The notes under the pieces were generated by a model that made no database searches, was not told where the DNA came from, and saw only the letters and a list, made by a program, of their open reading frames with translations. 64,000 nt of DNA from Diabrotica undecimpunctata (Eukaryota > Arthropoda > Insecta > Coleoptera > Chrysomelidae). Shown here in pieces: positions 1 to 11,117 of this stretch. The position numbers were made by a program, and so were the translations under genes. The stretch spans positions 12,205,883 through 12,269,882 of the forward strand of contig NC_092808.1 of NCBI RefSeq assembly GCF_040954645.1. The letters run 5' to 3'. Position 1 is the stretch's first letter, and each line of letters begins with the position of its first letter.

Positions 1-115
1 AATTTGGTTTAATACAACATCTGTGCAGCTTTTCCGCGCTGCTGCAGATAAGATAAAGATTGTCTTGATGATCGCCAACATTCGTAACGGATAGGCACAT
101 CAAGAAGAAGAATGT
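1..115 (+). mobile_element. RTE-type LINE, 3' terminal fragment
   Basis: The first ~115 bases are nearly the same as 22622-22738, the 3' end of a longer RTE copy described below. Both share the run CAACATCTGTGCAGCTTTTC, both carry TGATGATCGCCAAC, and both end in a GAAGAAGAA tail. In the longer copy this stretch encodes the C-terminus of the reverse transcriptase ORF (LFRAAADK) plus a very short 3' UTR. The fragment runs off the window's left edge, so its full length is unknown. Confidence 0.85.
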
Positions 116-122
116 AGATAGA

Positions 123-335
123 TATCGAGCAGCTTGTCATTTTAACGCCAATGTATGGAGATGGATTTCATCTAGAGGAATGGGAATGTTATGGCGTATT
201 GATGGCAGATTTGTTGGGAAGACTTATCTGAATATTCTAGAAAACATCATGTTTCCTAGTGTAGAACAGTTGTATCCAGAAAATAATAATTATATTCCAT
301 ACAAGATAGAAAAACTGTGGTTCTGCTTATGTTAA
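123..335 (+). pseudogene. Tc1/mariner transposase fragment
   Basis: An open stretch of ~70 codons ends at TAA 333-335. It reads NANVWRWISSRGMGMLWRI and then GRFVGKTYLNILENIMFPSV. The pattern W-x(6-8)-G-G-x-L-x-x-I-x-G-x-x-x-x-x-x-Y-x-x-I-L is the stretch between the first and second catalytic acids of Tc1/IS630-type transposases, where the protein crosses strand 2 of the RNase H-like fold. No catalytic D is in the fragment, no start is visible, and no terminal repeats were found. It begins just after the RTE tail at 1-115, so the two are adjacent relics. Confidence 0.65.
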
Positions 336-1143
336 AATGTTTTGCTGCCTCTGATAGTGCCCAGGTATTTTTTAATTTGGTTACAATTCTTGCTTTAATA
401 TATTGTTGAGTTGAGTCGTTTGTTTTTTCCTTAATAAAAATAAAAATAATAACAACAACACTATTTTATGTAAAAACTATCATTTACATACCTACTCTTT
501 ATAAAATGCAGGAATTCTAAATAATATCAAAATTTAGACCTTAATAACTATGCAGAACTTGAAAGCAGAAACATCAAACAAACAGCTTACTTGACAATTT
601 CGTGTTTATTCCCAACAATATATTTAATAAAAAATTTAGACTCCAATGATACCTGTAAAAATTAAAAACCCTCCCGCCTCTGTTCAAGGACACTTTACCC
701 TGTCAAAGGCAATTACAGTTCAGGAAATGTATTCATAGTCATGAACTGATTCGAATTTGTGTTGGGCTTAATGATGTGGGGTCGTTGGGAGCTGAATAAA
801 ACCAGAGATTCTTGTAGATTACATGTTCACAGCAGGGCGGATGCATAAAAAGTTCATGAAGAATATTTTTATTCCTATTTTGACGCAGCCTTCGAAAAAA
901 TCGTCGTAAGTAGGGATTATAAAGAGTTGGTGTCGAATGAGTTCGTGAAAATTATATATAGCGTGTTCAGGAACACGTTTGAAAGATTTAAGACATTTTT
1001 TATTAAAAAAATTCGAAAGGAATTTGTAGTACGCGTATCTGAATAGTGTTTAATCATCGCAACGATTACATTCCGTTCAGTTGGAATGCTAGCAATGATG
1101 CATATAAATCTCTGAACATGAAAAACAATCTATTATAAAAAAT
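336..1143. other. AT-rich stretch, no gene seen
   Basis: No convincing ORF. Around 880-1060 weak, frame-broken similarity to the N-terminal part of the following DUF7869-type ORF is possible, so the relic may start about 300 bases earlier than annotated. The region near 670-720 (GACACTTTACCCTGTCAAAG) could belong to its 5' end, but this was not confirmed. Confidence 0.3.
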
Positions 1144-2855
1144 ATGAACTCTTTTAAAAATAATGACGAAATAAACTTTGGTTCCTGTACTTTGGTTCCT
1201 GTACAACGAAGAAGGGCTAGAAAACCAGAGAATGACGCTGGTTTTCGAGACTGCACTGTCTGTTTTCATGTGAAAATAAAACGGGAAGCCACTATGGAAG
1301 ATATCCATGTTTTCAAGAATGTTTTTGTGTCATTTCATGGTACAACAAGAGGTAAAGTTGATGTTCTTGTACATAAATTGAAACAATCGAACGAAGCTCC
1401 TAGAGACTTACGGGGTTTGCATAAAAATCGCCATTACTAAATGGACGAAGATTTGAAAAAAGCAGTCCATGAGCACATAAGTTCTTTCTCTAGCAGAAAT
1501 AGTCATTATAGCCTGAAAAAGTCTTCAAGGACCTATTTAGACATTACAGACCATTAGAAAAACATAAAAAAAAAATGTTTGTAATGTTTAAAGAGAAAAA
1601 AATCTTATGATGACCCTTTTCTTGTGATAGATGACCTGTGATAGGTATACTGCGGAAAAGAAATCGTTAAGTTTAAAAATAAACGAGGAAAGAGATGCAG
1701 AGATGCACAGATGCAAGTTTAGTCAAAAACTAAAAGCACTTGAAACTAAACAAGAACTTCACTTGAGAAAACAAGCAACTTTTTATGAGATAAAGAGGAC
1801 TGCTAAACAAAACGCTATGAAATCGTCAAAAATAGAAGCCATTGTTATGGATTATAGTAGGAATTTTCGATGCCTTAATTGAAACCAACGATGTCTACTA
1901 TAAAATGCAATTATCTCTGTATATGTTTAATATACATGTGCTTTCCAGTAGTGAGAGCTATTTTTATATCTCTCTAAAAAATGTTGGACAGAAATGTGCA
2001 GATGAGGTTTGTTCATTTCTCTTCGAATATTTATATAATTTCCTTGACCCTAATGTTGAAGATCTTTATGTTTTCTGTGATTCGTGCTCGTGGCAAAACA
2101 AAAACAGTAGTTTTGCAACTTTTTGGTCAGTAATCTGAAAAGACTAAAGCTGATAAAAATAACATACCCTATTCGTGGACACTCATACCTTGAGTGTGAC
2201 AAAAATACAGCTTTGATCAAGAAAAAGTCTAGGTGTAAGATTCCGGATGATTGGAGCCAGGAGTTTGAGTGTTCCAGAGTTAAGCCTACACCTTTTATAG
2301 CCGTAAGAGTACAAGATGGGCCCACGATTATTAAGTCTTGGACAGCGTTCTAAGACTTCGTCTATGAAAATAAACTGTCCTTCCCAACCAGAGCTGTCTG
2401 AGAAATTTTGCTTGAAAACTCACATACAGTTTTAATCAGAATTAGACTCCAGAACATCTTTTAACGGCGCATGGGAACAAGTGCCTTTGAAAAAGAATAA
2501 AGAACACCAGCTATCAGTTCCATTGACAAAAAAACAGTTCCATCAAGCCAAAAATAAAGAGAAGAGAAAACTGGTTATAGAACAAATCAAAAACTTTAGA
2601 AAAGACGAGATGCCTGATCCTGCTTATACAGGTGTTCAAATCATTCTAACAATCAACTAAAAAATAATTTTCTATATTATTAAAAAAATGTACTCAGTGT
2701 GAATGTTTTGAAAAATCTGACTGTTTCTATTTTTTTAGAGTTGCTGACTATTTCTATGGAGAAGTTCAAGGACCTCCAGTCTCTTAAAGATTTTTGTGGC
2801 ATTAAAGCTAAGACTTATTATGACAACCTCACAGCCAAAAACAAGAAATAAACCA
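1144..2855 (+). pseudogene. DUF7869-type transposon ORF, degenerate copy 1
   Basis: Pieces of one long ORF lie in order but in shifting frames. At 1144-1560 comes the N-terminal block (KNVFVSFHGTTRG, then AVHEHISSFSSRNSHYSLKK). At 1631-1890 lies a charged linker. At 1890-2140 is the core (YYKMQLSLYMFNIHVLS, LDPNVEDLYVFCDSCSWQNK), at 2150-2350 ITYPIRGHSYLECDKNTALI then SRVKPTPFIAV, and at 2754-2850 the C-terminal helix region (FCGIKAKTYYDNL). This order matches a repetitive arthropod protein family that I recall as containing DUF7869, an RNase H-like, presumably transposase or integrase domain. Stops and frameshifts interrupt at least five times. No terminal repeats were found. Confidence 0.7.
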
Positions 2856-4095
2856 TGACAAAGTATTGAAGTATAGAAAACTGGAGTTATATTGTAAAAT
2901 GACAATGTTTCATTTGATACTTTTTGCAGTAAAAATATATTTGTTCTATATTTGTTTTTTTTTTGACAAAAAAATAGACAGCCCATGGTTTTTTTAGGAA
3001 AAGAACTTGGTAAGTCCTTCTTTACAGAGGAAAAACTTGTTAAGTCCATGTAGACGAATAAAAAACAATAAATACCAATATGTACTAAAAATTAAAAAAA
3101 ACTAAAACGTAAACCAACAACCAATATATCAATTGCTTTTCTTTTTATTACTAATTAATTGTAAGATGTATTTTAACATAATTATAGAGTTTTAAACTTT
3201 AAAAATGTTCTCCTGAACAAAACCAAAAATGTGACTTATCAAGCTATTTTCCTTCCTGTGGGTTTCACATACAAATGACAACGGAAAACATACTTATACT
3301 TATATCCCAAACATACAAAAATATTATTTAAATTGCCTAAAGTAATGTAGACACTGAACACAATATGCTTTGAGAAGCACTACTTTAGTCAGGACAATAT
3401 TTATAACCTTTGTAGTTGATTTATGTGAGAAAGCAGTCGCTGGCCACATTATAAGATTTTTATAACTATTTTTATTTTACCGATATATTGTTTATACATT
3501 CCAATCTTACTGGAAACAGACTAATTCATTCAAGAATAGCAATATTGTTACAATAAACAGATAAATAAAATTGACCTTACCTATTAGTCACGTGACCAAT
3601 TCCAAAGATGTTCGTTAATACCTGTAACAAAATTTACAATTAATAATAATTTAATATAGAAATATATAAGCATATTAATTATAATAAAAATACGGTATTG
3701 CACCATTCATAGAATAATTGTTAAGATCTTTTAGTAGAACTGAATACGTAAGGGATTCTAACGAAATGTGTTCCTTTAAGGTATCGATATAATATACAAT
3801 TTAGAACAAAAAAGTCCTTTAACATTATGTTCTAAAGTTAACCGTTTCAAAAAAAAAAAATTACATTGTTTTCCATATACCTGAATTTATATTTTCAGAA
3901 AATTAAATAATCTGGCAACGTCGTACGCAGTGGAAGCGCTTCTGAATAAAGACTCGTTTGTGACTTAGGGTATTTAACATAATCCAACCCTTGTTTATTT
4001 ACTATTCAAGGTTGCTGACAACTTAGCAAAAGAAAATAATTATTTCTTGCTATAATAATTTAAATTAGATACTTGTACTTACTTGACAATAATTA
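2856..4095. other. AT-rich intergenic stretch, nothing recognised
   Basis: Only short random ORFs and homopolymer runs (for example a run of A at 3848-3860). It may hold the 3' flank of the upstream DUF7869 relic and the 3' UTR and terminus of the mariner relic that follows, but no inverted terminal repeat was seen. Confidence 0.3.
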
Positions 4096-5587
4096 TTATA
4101 ATAAATGTTCAAAGTGACCTCTACCTGTGCGAACACATGCATTGATGGATTCGACGAATCCAATTTGTTAGTCATGCCATTCTTCTTCTTCTTCAAGTGC
4201 CATCTCCGCGGCGGAGGTCGGCAATCATCATAGCTATTCGGACTTTTGAGACGGCTGCTCTGAAAAGTTCATTTGGTGTACATCCTTACCAATCTCTCAG
4301 GTTGCGCAGCCATGACATTCTACTCCTCCCTATGCTTCTCTTTCCTTGGATCTTTCCCTGCATAATCAGTTGGAGCAAGGTGTATTTCTCTCCACGTGTA
4401 ATATGTCCGAGATATTAATAACTAATTTTTTTGTTTTTATTGAATTTAAAATTTCCATTTCTTTGTTCATCCTTCCCAGAACCTCTTTGTGACGTGTTCT
4501 GTCCATGATATTTTCAGAATTCTTCTGTACACCCACAGCTCAAATGATTCCAGTTTTTTCATTGATGTCGCATTCAAGGTCCAAGATTCCATTCCATAGT
4601 CATGCCATAGTCAACTAAATTAGGTCGGATAGTTTTTGAAGCATCAAAAATTCGTTCCCATAATTTTGCTTCTGTTTCGATTTTATCTCGGTTATCATAA
4701 ACGTAAGGATTTCAGATGTCCCCAAAAATAAAAATCCAGTACTTACATCGCATTCGAGACTTCGTGCTGGTCACACAATGGGTCCATTCTTACCAATACA
4801 ACAACGAGGATAGGTGGAGTCAAGAAGATTTTTAACATCTCTGGTAAAATGTGCTGGGGCTCCGTCGTAAAGAAATCATTTCACGGCATGTTTGCAAAGG
4901 CACTTCTTCAAGAAGTACCGGCAAAACATTTTGCAAGAAATAGTAGGTCTTTCCATTTAGTGTTCTGGGTAATTCATATGGTCCTATCAAACGTTTGTTA
5001 ATTATTCCAGCCAAATTTATGGTAAGTTTTTGTTGAAAACTTGTCCTACGTATTAAATAAGTTTTCTCGGCACCCCATATGTGGCAATTATGGAAATTAT
5101 ACACATCATTTCTCGTGAAACATGCTTGATCCGCACATAACACTTTAAATGGAAATTCAGCTTCTCTGACGAGTTTATCTTGAAACCACCTACAAAATGT
5201 TAATCTTCGAGGAAAACCACCTTGGTGTAAATCTTGTACTCTCTGATAGCGGTATAGATATAGAAGCTGTTCCCAAAATGTTCTATGAACAACGTTTTTA
5301 GACATTCCAACCATTTTAGCCACCGTTCGTGTACTTACATTTGGATTATTCCCCAAAGCATCTAAAATATCATCTTCTATATTTAATGAACTTCTTGTTC
5401 TTCCCTATTTTTTTTTCGGTACAACAGAACCCGTTTCTAATAATATTTGAAAATATTCACAAAAGTTAGAGAATTAAGAGTTCGCCTTTCGGTACCAATG
5501 CATATAAATTTGGACAGTTAAATTACTGTTACACTGCGCTTTTCCATAAATAATCAACATATTATGCTACTCTCGAATCGAAAACAT
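4096..5587 (-). pseudogene. Mariner-type transposase with DUF4817-like N-terminus, split by RTE
   Basis: On the minus strand the reading starts near ATG 5585-5587 (MFSIRE, then MLIIYGKAQ and TGSVVPKKK), the DUF4817-type helix-turn-helix N-terminus. The longest open part is 5356-4832: NPNVSTRTVAKMVGMS (second HTH), then FTRNDVYNFHNCHIWGAE, GIINKRLIGPYELPRTLNGK and FLQNVLPVLLEEVP. The C-terminus (GFVESINACVRTGRGHFEHL) ends at TAA 4096-4098. A stop at the fifth or sixth codon, frameshifts around 4700-4830 and a nested RTE at 4181-4596 kill it. Family known from many insects as mariner-like proteins with DUF4817. Terminal repeats not found. Confidence 0.8.
4181..4596 (-). mobile_element. RTE 3' fragment nested in the mariner, 12-bp TSD
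   Basis: The minus strand encodes the RTE C-terminus: a segment around MKKLESFELWVYRRILKISW, then TEHVTNEEVLRRM-like, LLQLIMQGKIQGKRSIGRSR, and LFRAAVSKVRIAMMIADLRR, followed by a GAAGAAGAAG tail. It is flanked by an exact 12-bp target-site duplication TAGTCATGCCAT at 4169-4180 and 4597-4608. Removing the insert and one copy restores the mariner C-terminal reading frame, so the direction of nesting is clear. It is 5'-truncated, which is usual for LINEs. Confidence 0.92.
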
Positions 5588-5769
5588 TTTCGTGGTGACA
5601 CATAACACAGTTCCAAACTGCACGTAGTTGACAGATTCCTTTTTGAGTACCAAAATGTATTTTCGTTTTTTTGGTCAAACGGATGAATTTAGAAAAAAAT
5701 GTTATAAAACTTTTTTGCTCTATGCCTTCATGGTATCTTGAACTATTCTATACATCGGTGACATCTAGG
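5588..5769. other. 5' flank of the mariner relic
   Basis: Probably the 5' UTR and terminal region of the minus-strand mariner. No inverted repeat partner was found near 4000-4096. Confidence 0.25.
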
Positions 5770-6330
5770 AATAATCTCTGAAGCATGACTAGTACCACGG
5801 AAGCTGGAGTAGCACAAAAGATGATCTTATCACCTCTTTTGTAGTTCACACACAGCAGAGCAGAAGTTTCAAGCACACCCAAAACACTACTCAGCCTTTA
5901 TGCAAATGACACTGCAATAACGGAAAAACGCAGGAATCTAGATCTAGCTGTGAAAAACCTATAGACAGCACTGTATACAATAGAAAAAATGAGTATTCAA
6001 TGGAAAATAGCTATAGAGCAGTTATCTTGGACAGAACCGCAATCAGAATAATCCTAGGGAGGAAAAGTAATGAAATAAAAACCAAATTAAGTCTTCTCAA
6101 CAGCATCATAATACCGATAATAACAATATGCATCTCTCGCCTATGGACACACATGCAACACGTGCCCAGATACGTAAATGAACGCTTCCTAGTCAGATAT
6201 TTGAAGCAAGTAAGTACTGGACACGATCGAAGAAAAAGCCAGAGTAAAATTCGTTGAACTAGAAGACCAACCCAAACCAGATCCTGCTAGATATATCAGG
6301 GATGATGTGTTCTATAGATGGAAGCACAGA
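5770..6330 (+). pseudogene. Jockey-like LINE reverse transcriptase relic
   Basis: In broken frames the sequence reads STPKTLLSLYANDTAITEK, then LDLAVKNL, IEKMSIQWKIA, and further on SLLNSIIIPIITICISRLW, in the layout of jockey-clade reverse transcriptases (S-T-P-x-T-x-L-x-x-Y-A-D-D-T-A, then L-x-x-a-l-x-x-i-e-x-W). The catalytic YADD appears as YAND here, one more sign of decay. No ends or TSD were seen. Confidence 0.6.
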
Positions 6331-6939
6331 AGACCTAAACAATAAATGGTAGAGAACTAAAACAAAATGGCGCCAGCAAAAAATATACTATCAAAAAAAA
6401 CTTTAAAAACGGGTAGGAGGGGTCCCCATACTCGGGCGCAAGTCTCTACAGGTTGGGTTTACTTCATTTGCTTGCTTGCTTTCGGTTCTTTATGCCATGG
6501 TAGTAGAATATTGTTTTCTTTCTATTTGATCGGAATTAATCGTCAAACTGCCAGTTTAGCCAAAAGGTTTTACGTCTTAAATGAACTCTTTAATATTCGA
6601 CCTTATTTTGATACTTCCTACGTGGACTTAAATGTTGTCCCCTATTTCAATGCGTAATTTCAGCTTATCTTCTGGACAAGTAACTTGTGTCTTATTCTTT
6701 CGAATCTTTCTCCAATTCTTCTAAATCTTTCTTCATTATTTTTCTTAGTTGCGACTAGATTCTTTTCAATAGTAACCATATGCAATTTAACTTTATCCTT
6801 AAGTAATAGTCACTTAAAATTTTCGAAGAGAAATGTCTAAAACCTTTGCAAAAATGCACTTATGTCCTTGTTCTTATGGTTAATAGTTTTTTAGCAACAG
6901 TTTATGAATTTAACTTTCTTGAATATTCTTAAAAAGGCA
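6331..6939. other. Unassigned stretch with a 96-codon ORF
   Basis: An ATG ORF at 6367-6657 starts just after the LINE relic (MAPAKNILSKKTLKTG). Its first part is an A-rich stretch and the rest shows no motif that I recognise. It has one hydrophobic segment (VYFICLLAFGSL) that may be chance. It is probably not a gene. 6658-6939 holds nothing recognisable. Confidence 0.25.
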
Positions 6940-7900
6940 CTCATAATGATGATAATCTGATAACTGAAGCAGCTAGATTTAGGACTAGGAAATTTTGCTG
7001 CAGTCAAAGTAATCCTTGTACAGCCTATCGGAAATGGTTTTGAACGAAAGGAAATGACTGTACTCGCTTACGTTGACTAACTACTGCTTATGACACTGTT
7101 ATTAGTATTTTGAAATGAAGTGTTTGTAGTAAAATACACTTTTCAAAACTGTAGATTCTGTTATCTTGGAATCTGAAGGAGTCAAGAAAATGGTCTAACT
7201 CAGGCGAGTGTATTAGCGCCCCTTCTTTATAATATACATATATGCCAACAACTTACCAAACCACTTTGGAACGAGACTCTTTATCTAACACCGAGCCACT
7301 TCAGAATAAGACTCTTTATCTAACAATAACTTTCTAAAACCAAACTCTTCAAAAACCCAAGTGAGCTCTTATCACCTAAAGAACCAGCATGCTAGGAAAA
7401 AGTTGAACATAACACGGGGAGATCAGTAATTAGATCATTGCAAAGAACTAAAATCTCTTGGGAGTAACACTGGATCTAGCTATTTAAGAGAGCTGTTTAG
7501 TCTAGAACATTTTAAAAGTCAATGGCGGGATACAAAGAAACAAGATACAAGAAACAACAATTGTAAACTTATTTGGAAAAATTAAGGAGCTCAGCAAACT
7601 AACTAAAGAACCTCCCCCTGATTTTGCGTTTCTCTGTAGCTCTGCACTAGTCTGCTCCAGTTTGGTCCCGCTCTGTCCACACTCGCCAGTTGATCACAGT
7701 GAAAGGGAATTAACAAAAAAATGTCTTGTTTTAAACAGACTCCAGTTTTTAAGATACATTCTATAATAGAAATTGCTATGTCCAACATCAGAAGTACTGT
7801 GGTTTTTAAAATTGATAAGAAGTAATAAGAAAGTGATCTGTGCATATCGTATGTTTGACTAAATAAGGCACACAACGAGATTAAAATCTCATGGAAGTTT
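6940..7900 (+). pseudogene. Jockey-like LINE reverse transcriptase relic, second copy
   Basis: Frame-broken but ordered RT landmarks: LAYVD with AYDTV-like at ~7060-7090, GLTQASVLAPLLYNIYMPTT at ~7190-7260 (equivalent of GLPQGSVLAPLLFN), QKPK then HLKNQHARKKLNITRGDQ-like at ~7350-7430, LGVTLDLAI at ~7460, then at 7603-7700 an FLCSSALVCSSLVPLCPHSP region matching the C-terminal part of jockey proteins (x-A-L-x-x-x-x-A-E-Y-x-x-P-V-W). The YADD region is lost. No ends detected. Confidence 0.6.
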
Positions 7901-9060
7901 CATGAGTTTCAAAACTTGAAACCACTGCTGAACTGTGTCGCCTTCAGCTTTGGAGGGAAACTTTATCTACTAGTGCTAGAGATGCTAAATTATCAATTAT
8001 CTTAAAGAAACTCACGATGCAAGTCAAATTTAAAGCTGTGGGATATTCAAAGGATAACATATGTGACTATGGTGAACTATAAAAATCTGATAAACTATTT
8101 TTTGTACTTATTTGAAAAAATTACATAATATCAGCCAATAAAAAGGCCATACAATGGAGAAGTATTAGCAGTATAATATTTAAATAAAGTATTCGGACAC
8201 GGAAAGTAATTCATTGAACGAAACACGAAACGCATCAATTTGTTTGTTCCTTGATCACGAATTGACAGTTACTTTTTTTCTTTTTTCGACTACGACTACG
8301 ACTTCAGATCATCACTTTTCTAACGATTGTAACGATTTTCCAGAATCCGCTTCAAATTTAACACATCAAACAGTTAAACTATTACTATATTATTATTTTA
8401 TTGTAAAATGACCAGAAAATAGTCCAAAAAACCCAAAAGAAAATTTCGTTCAAAAATTTTTAATTATTTTCATTTATAACTTTTTTATTTTCAATTTTAT
8501 GATAAAAAATAATACAAAAAAAGTTGTAGTCAATTTAAATTCCTACAAATGTTTTATACAATTTTCTGTAGGGTTGCTAATTTACGAGATACAGCGCGAA
8601 AACCCTTTATACCTCCGGTGTTCTATTTTATTTTTTTTTTCTATTATTTAACATCGTCGCACAATTCTAGTAGCGGTGTTAGACAATAATATTCACTAGA
8701 ATATTTTTAATTAATGGATAGAAATTTTATATTCATCTCTAAACTTCTTTAAACTTTATGTATGTCGGCTAATTGTGATATAATTTTCCTTCATTGTCAA
8801 CTTGTTATTGTCGCATTTCTCTGTACCTACTTAAAATTCATAATAAAAACTCATCTCCATTTATTTTTTAATCGAAAACAAAGATAAAAACGATTACAAA
8901 GTGTAAAAGAAGTCACCAGTCTTGATTACACCTGGTTTGTTTTCCTTCCCATTGATTTCTCGTATAAAAAAATACTCCATATTATTGGAACACCTTTATT
9001 AGAACGTTTCGAGACATCCTATTTTTTACAACGACCTCTTAACCCTCCTCCCTTGCCTAC
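7901..9060. other. AT-rich stretch, nothing recognised
   Basis: Contains an ORF at 8214-8411 with a T-rich low-complexity core (FSTTTTTSDHHF) and no recognisable domain. The rest is AT-rich without coding signal. Confidence 0.25.
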
Positions 9061-9310
9061 TTTTTCTCCCGAGCCGACATTTTGTCAGCTTCCTGTACAT
9101 TCCAACACAAAGATGGTTTCCGTTACAGTGACACCGCAAACACTCGAGCCCTTTATCGAACCCTCGAAAATGAACAATGAGGAGACCGTAATGTCGATAG
9201 TTTAAGGGTTACTCGACCTAAAAATGTCTTTGAAGTAAATCTTCTCAGATTTCTCCGGGAACGACTTAAAATGGGTATGAAAAAAGGCATTATACGAGGT
9301 GAGTTTTTCA
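9061..9310 (+). other. GC-richer segment with a donor-like site, origin unknown
   Basis: Base composition rises above the surroundings between ~9030 and ~9290, and the segment ends in ACGAGGTGAGTTTTT (~9295-9309), which fits a 5' splice donor. Short open stretches exist but no protein family is recognisable. It could be an old exon or UTR of a host gene, or an unrecognised repeat. Confidence 0.2.
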
Positions 9311-9539
9311 GGAACAGTTTTCTATTTTCTTAGGTTTTTCCTTGAATTAGTTACTATTGGTAATATTAACAGATTAATCAAGAATATTATCATATACACA
9401 TTTATTATGTAGAATAATCAAATTAATTTGACCATTCAATTAATTTATTGGATAATAGATTGCGCTATAAGGTTTTGATATTATTTTCCTAAAATGGTTT
9501 AACTGTTTGATGAACAGGTGTAACGTCTAGATTTACAGT

Positions 9540-9624
9540 TGCTTACATTTGAGACGCGTTATGATAGAGAAACAGCTGTAGTGATTGAAAGCAAAAGTTA
9601 TCAATGTTTTATTGTTAGATAAAA
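9540..9624 (+). mobile_element. Penelope-like tail relic (partial)
   Basis: Shares GAAACAGCTGTAGTGAT and a following TTTTATTGTTAGATAAA with the Penelope-like tails at 19587-19665 (plus) and 46120-46215 (minus). About 30 bases between these blocks are missing relative to the 46-kb copy. It ends exactly where the TIR of the next element begins, so that element probably inserted into or next to it. Confidence 0.6.
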
Positions 9625-9657
9625 TCTGTATGCCGAAGGTAAAGGGCACTATGTCCA
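9625..9657 (+). repeat. Left terminal inverted repeat
   Basis: TCTGTATGCCGAAGG followed by TAAAGGGCACTATGTCC. Pairs with 11087-11117 on the other strand. Confidence 0.75.
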
Positions 9658-9712
9658 TTTTTGTCAATATTGAGATTAAACTGCAGTTATAATGAACTTT
9701 TAATTCTCCACA

Positions 9713-9838
9713 CAGAGGTATAAAGCACTATGTCCTACGTTATAAAATAACGAAGATAAGCACTTTAAAAAAGTATCATGCCACATTTTATTTAGAGGCA
9801 GAGGGCACCATGTGGACATGAAACCCTATACCTCTGTG
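9713..9838 (+). repeat. Subterminal copies of the TIR core
   Basis: Two direct copies of the TIR core follow the left end: CAGAGGTATAAAGCACTATG at 9713-9732, and GAGGCAGAGGGCACCATGTG at 9795-9814. A short inverted piece (TATACCTCTGTG, ~9828-9839) follows. Such spaced copies commonly serve as transposase binding sites in DNA transposons; that role is inferred here. Confidence 0.6.
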
Positions 9839-9913
9839 TACATTGCAGTATCATCAGCTTTGATTACAAAGGTGTAGGTAAGCACTTCTAAGATCAGTCT
9901 TTAAAGGAGAAAA

Positions 9914-10678
9914 TTGTGGACATTTAATTTTACGATTTATGATGTCTTCGACTCTTCAGTACACTACATGACGTGGGATGAAAGTAAAGCAGCTCGTGAC
10001 AGAAAAGAAATGGCTTCGTATTTATTAAAATGGTCAAACTGTTATGATCAAAATAAAAATACGTTTATTGTAATGGCATATTTCTGGATTTTGAAGACCT
10101 TCCCACAAATTCCCGCAAATAGATCACAAGTTTTTGTTAAAGGGCCATACTCATATGAAAGCAGACACTCTATATGGTCACATTGAAAGGAAAAGGAAAA
10201 GAGTGCCAAACATGACAATACTGACTTCTTGGGATTGGCAACAACTACTAAATACACTGTACACAATATGAAATGTGAGGACTTCAAGCAATACAACTCA
10301 TTATCTGTCGGAAAAGAAGCTCCTTTTGTCTTAAGAAAACTTGACACTGAAAAACAACGTGTATTAATGTCTGCCTGTGTTCATCTTCAAGTTCGTCGAG
10401 AGGCTATAGGAAAGCTATTTTTTAAAATTTCTTTTGATGATAATAATTTCAAACAACTTGATATGATACGATTTCGAAAAAGTGAAAAAATTACATGGCC
10501 AGAAGTTCTACTGCCTATCACTAATGACTTATTACCGATTTCTCGCCAAAAGTTCGATGACTTGATATCACTGCTACCATATTTACCATCTGTATGTCAT
10601 CAATTTTATAAAAAATTACCTACATCTAACAACGCTAGTGATTACCCAGAAGATGATGAAGAAGTTTTGGATGCATGA
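9914..10678 (+). pseudogene. DUF7869-type ORF, C-terminal half
   Basis: Reads TWDESKAARDRKEMASYLLK, then DQNKNTFIVMAYFWILKTFP; after a frameshift near 10138 KGHTHMKADTLYGHIERKR-like sequence in the next frame; then from ~10229 VHNMKCEDFKQYNSL, KLDTEKQRVLM, ITWPEVLLPITNDLLPISRQ and LLPYLPSVCHQFYKKL, with an acidic C-terminus (DYPEDDEEVLDA). WDES, the Q/N-K-N block, the G-H-T/S block and the final L-P-x-L-P-x-x-x-x-x-F-Y-x-x-L are the landmarks of the DUF7869-type family. The GGQN-containing segment before QNKN is deleted. At least two frameshifts. Confidence 0.72.
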
Positions 10679-10854
10679 GGAATATACATTATGTTTCTTT
10701 TAGTATTCTAACAGTATCCCGGTCGTTAAATGTAAACAAATATTAAGTTTTACACTTTACCCTGTAATGTTTGTCATGAAGGAGAAACAAATTAAAGTTT
10801 AACCTTGTATAATGCATTTTAGTATACATCTAGTACTATGACCCAAAAGATCTT

Positions 10855-10880
10855 GAAGAGGTAAACAGCACTATGTCCAC
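10855..10880 (+). repeat. Subterminal TIR-core copy near right end
   Basis: GAAGAGGTAAACAGCACTAT then GTCCAC, in the same orientation as the left end. Confidence 0.55.
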
Positions 10881-11086
10881 TACATTGTGTTTTAATTTTT
10901 TTTTATTAAAAATAAATCAAGTTTATTATCACAATATGTGTTTAAAATAATACAATTTTGAAAGATAATAATCTGAAGAATAAATTAGACAAGGGTTTGT
11001 GACATAATGTGTATTAACATACATCCTGTGAATAAACAAACACAAAAATAAACTTAAAACGCCTCTCCTGTAAAATTACAAATTTG

Positions 11087-11117
11087 TGATATAGTGCCCT
11101 TTGCCTCCGGCATACAG
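11087..11117 (-). repeat. Right terminal inverted repeat
   Basis: GATATAGTGCCCTTTGCC then TCCGGCATACAGA, the reverse complement of the left end with three differences. Confidence 0.75.
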
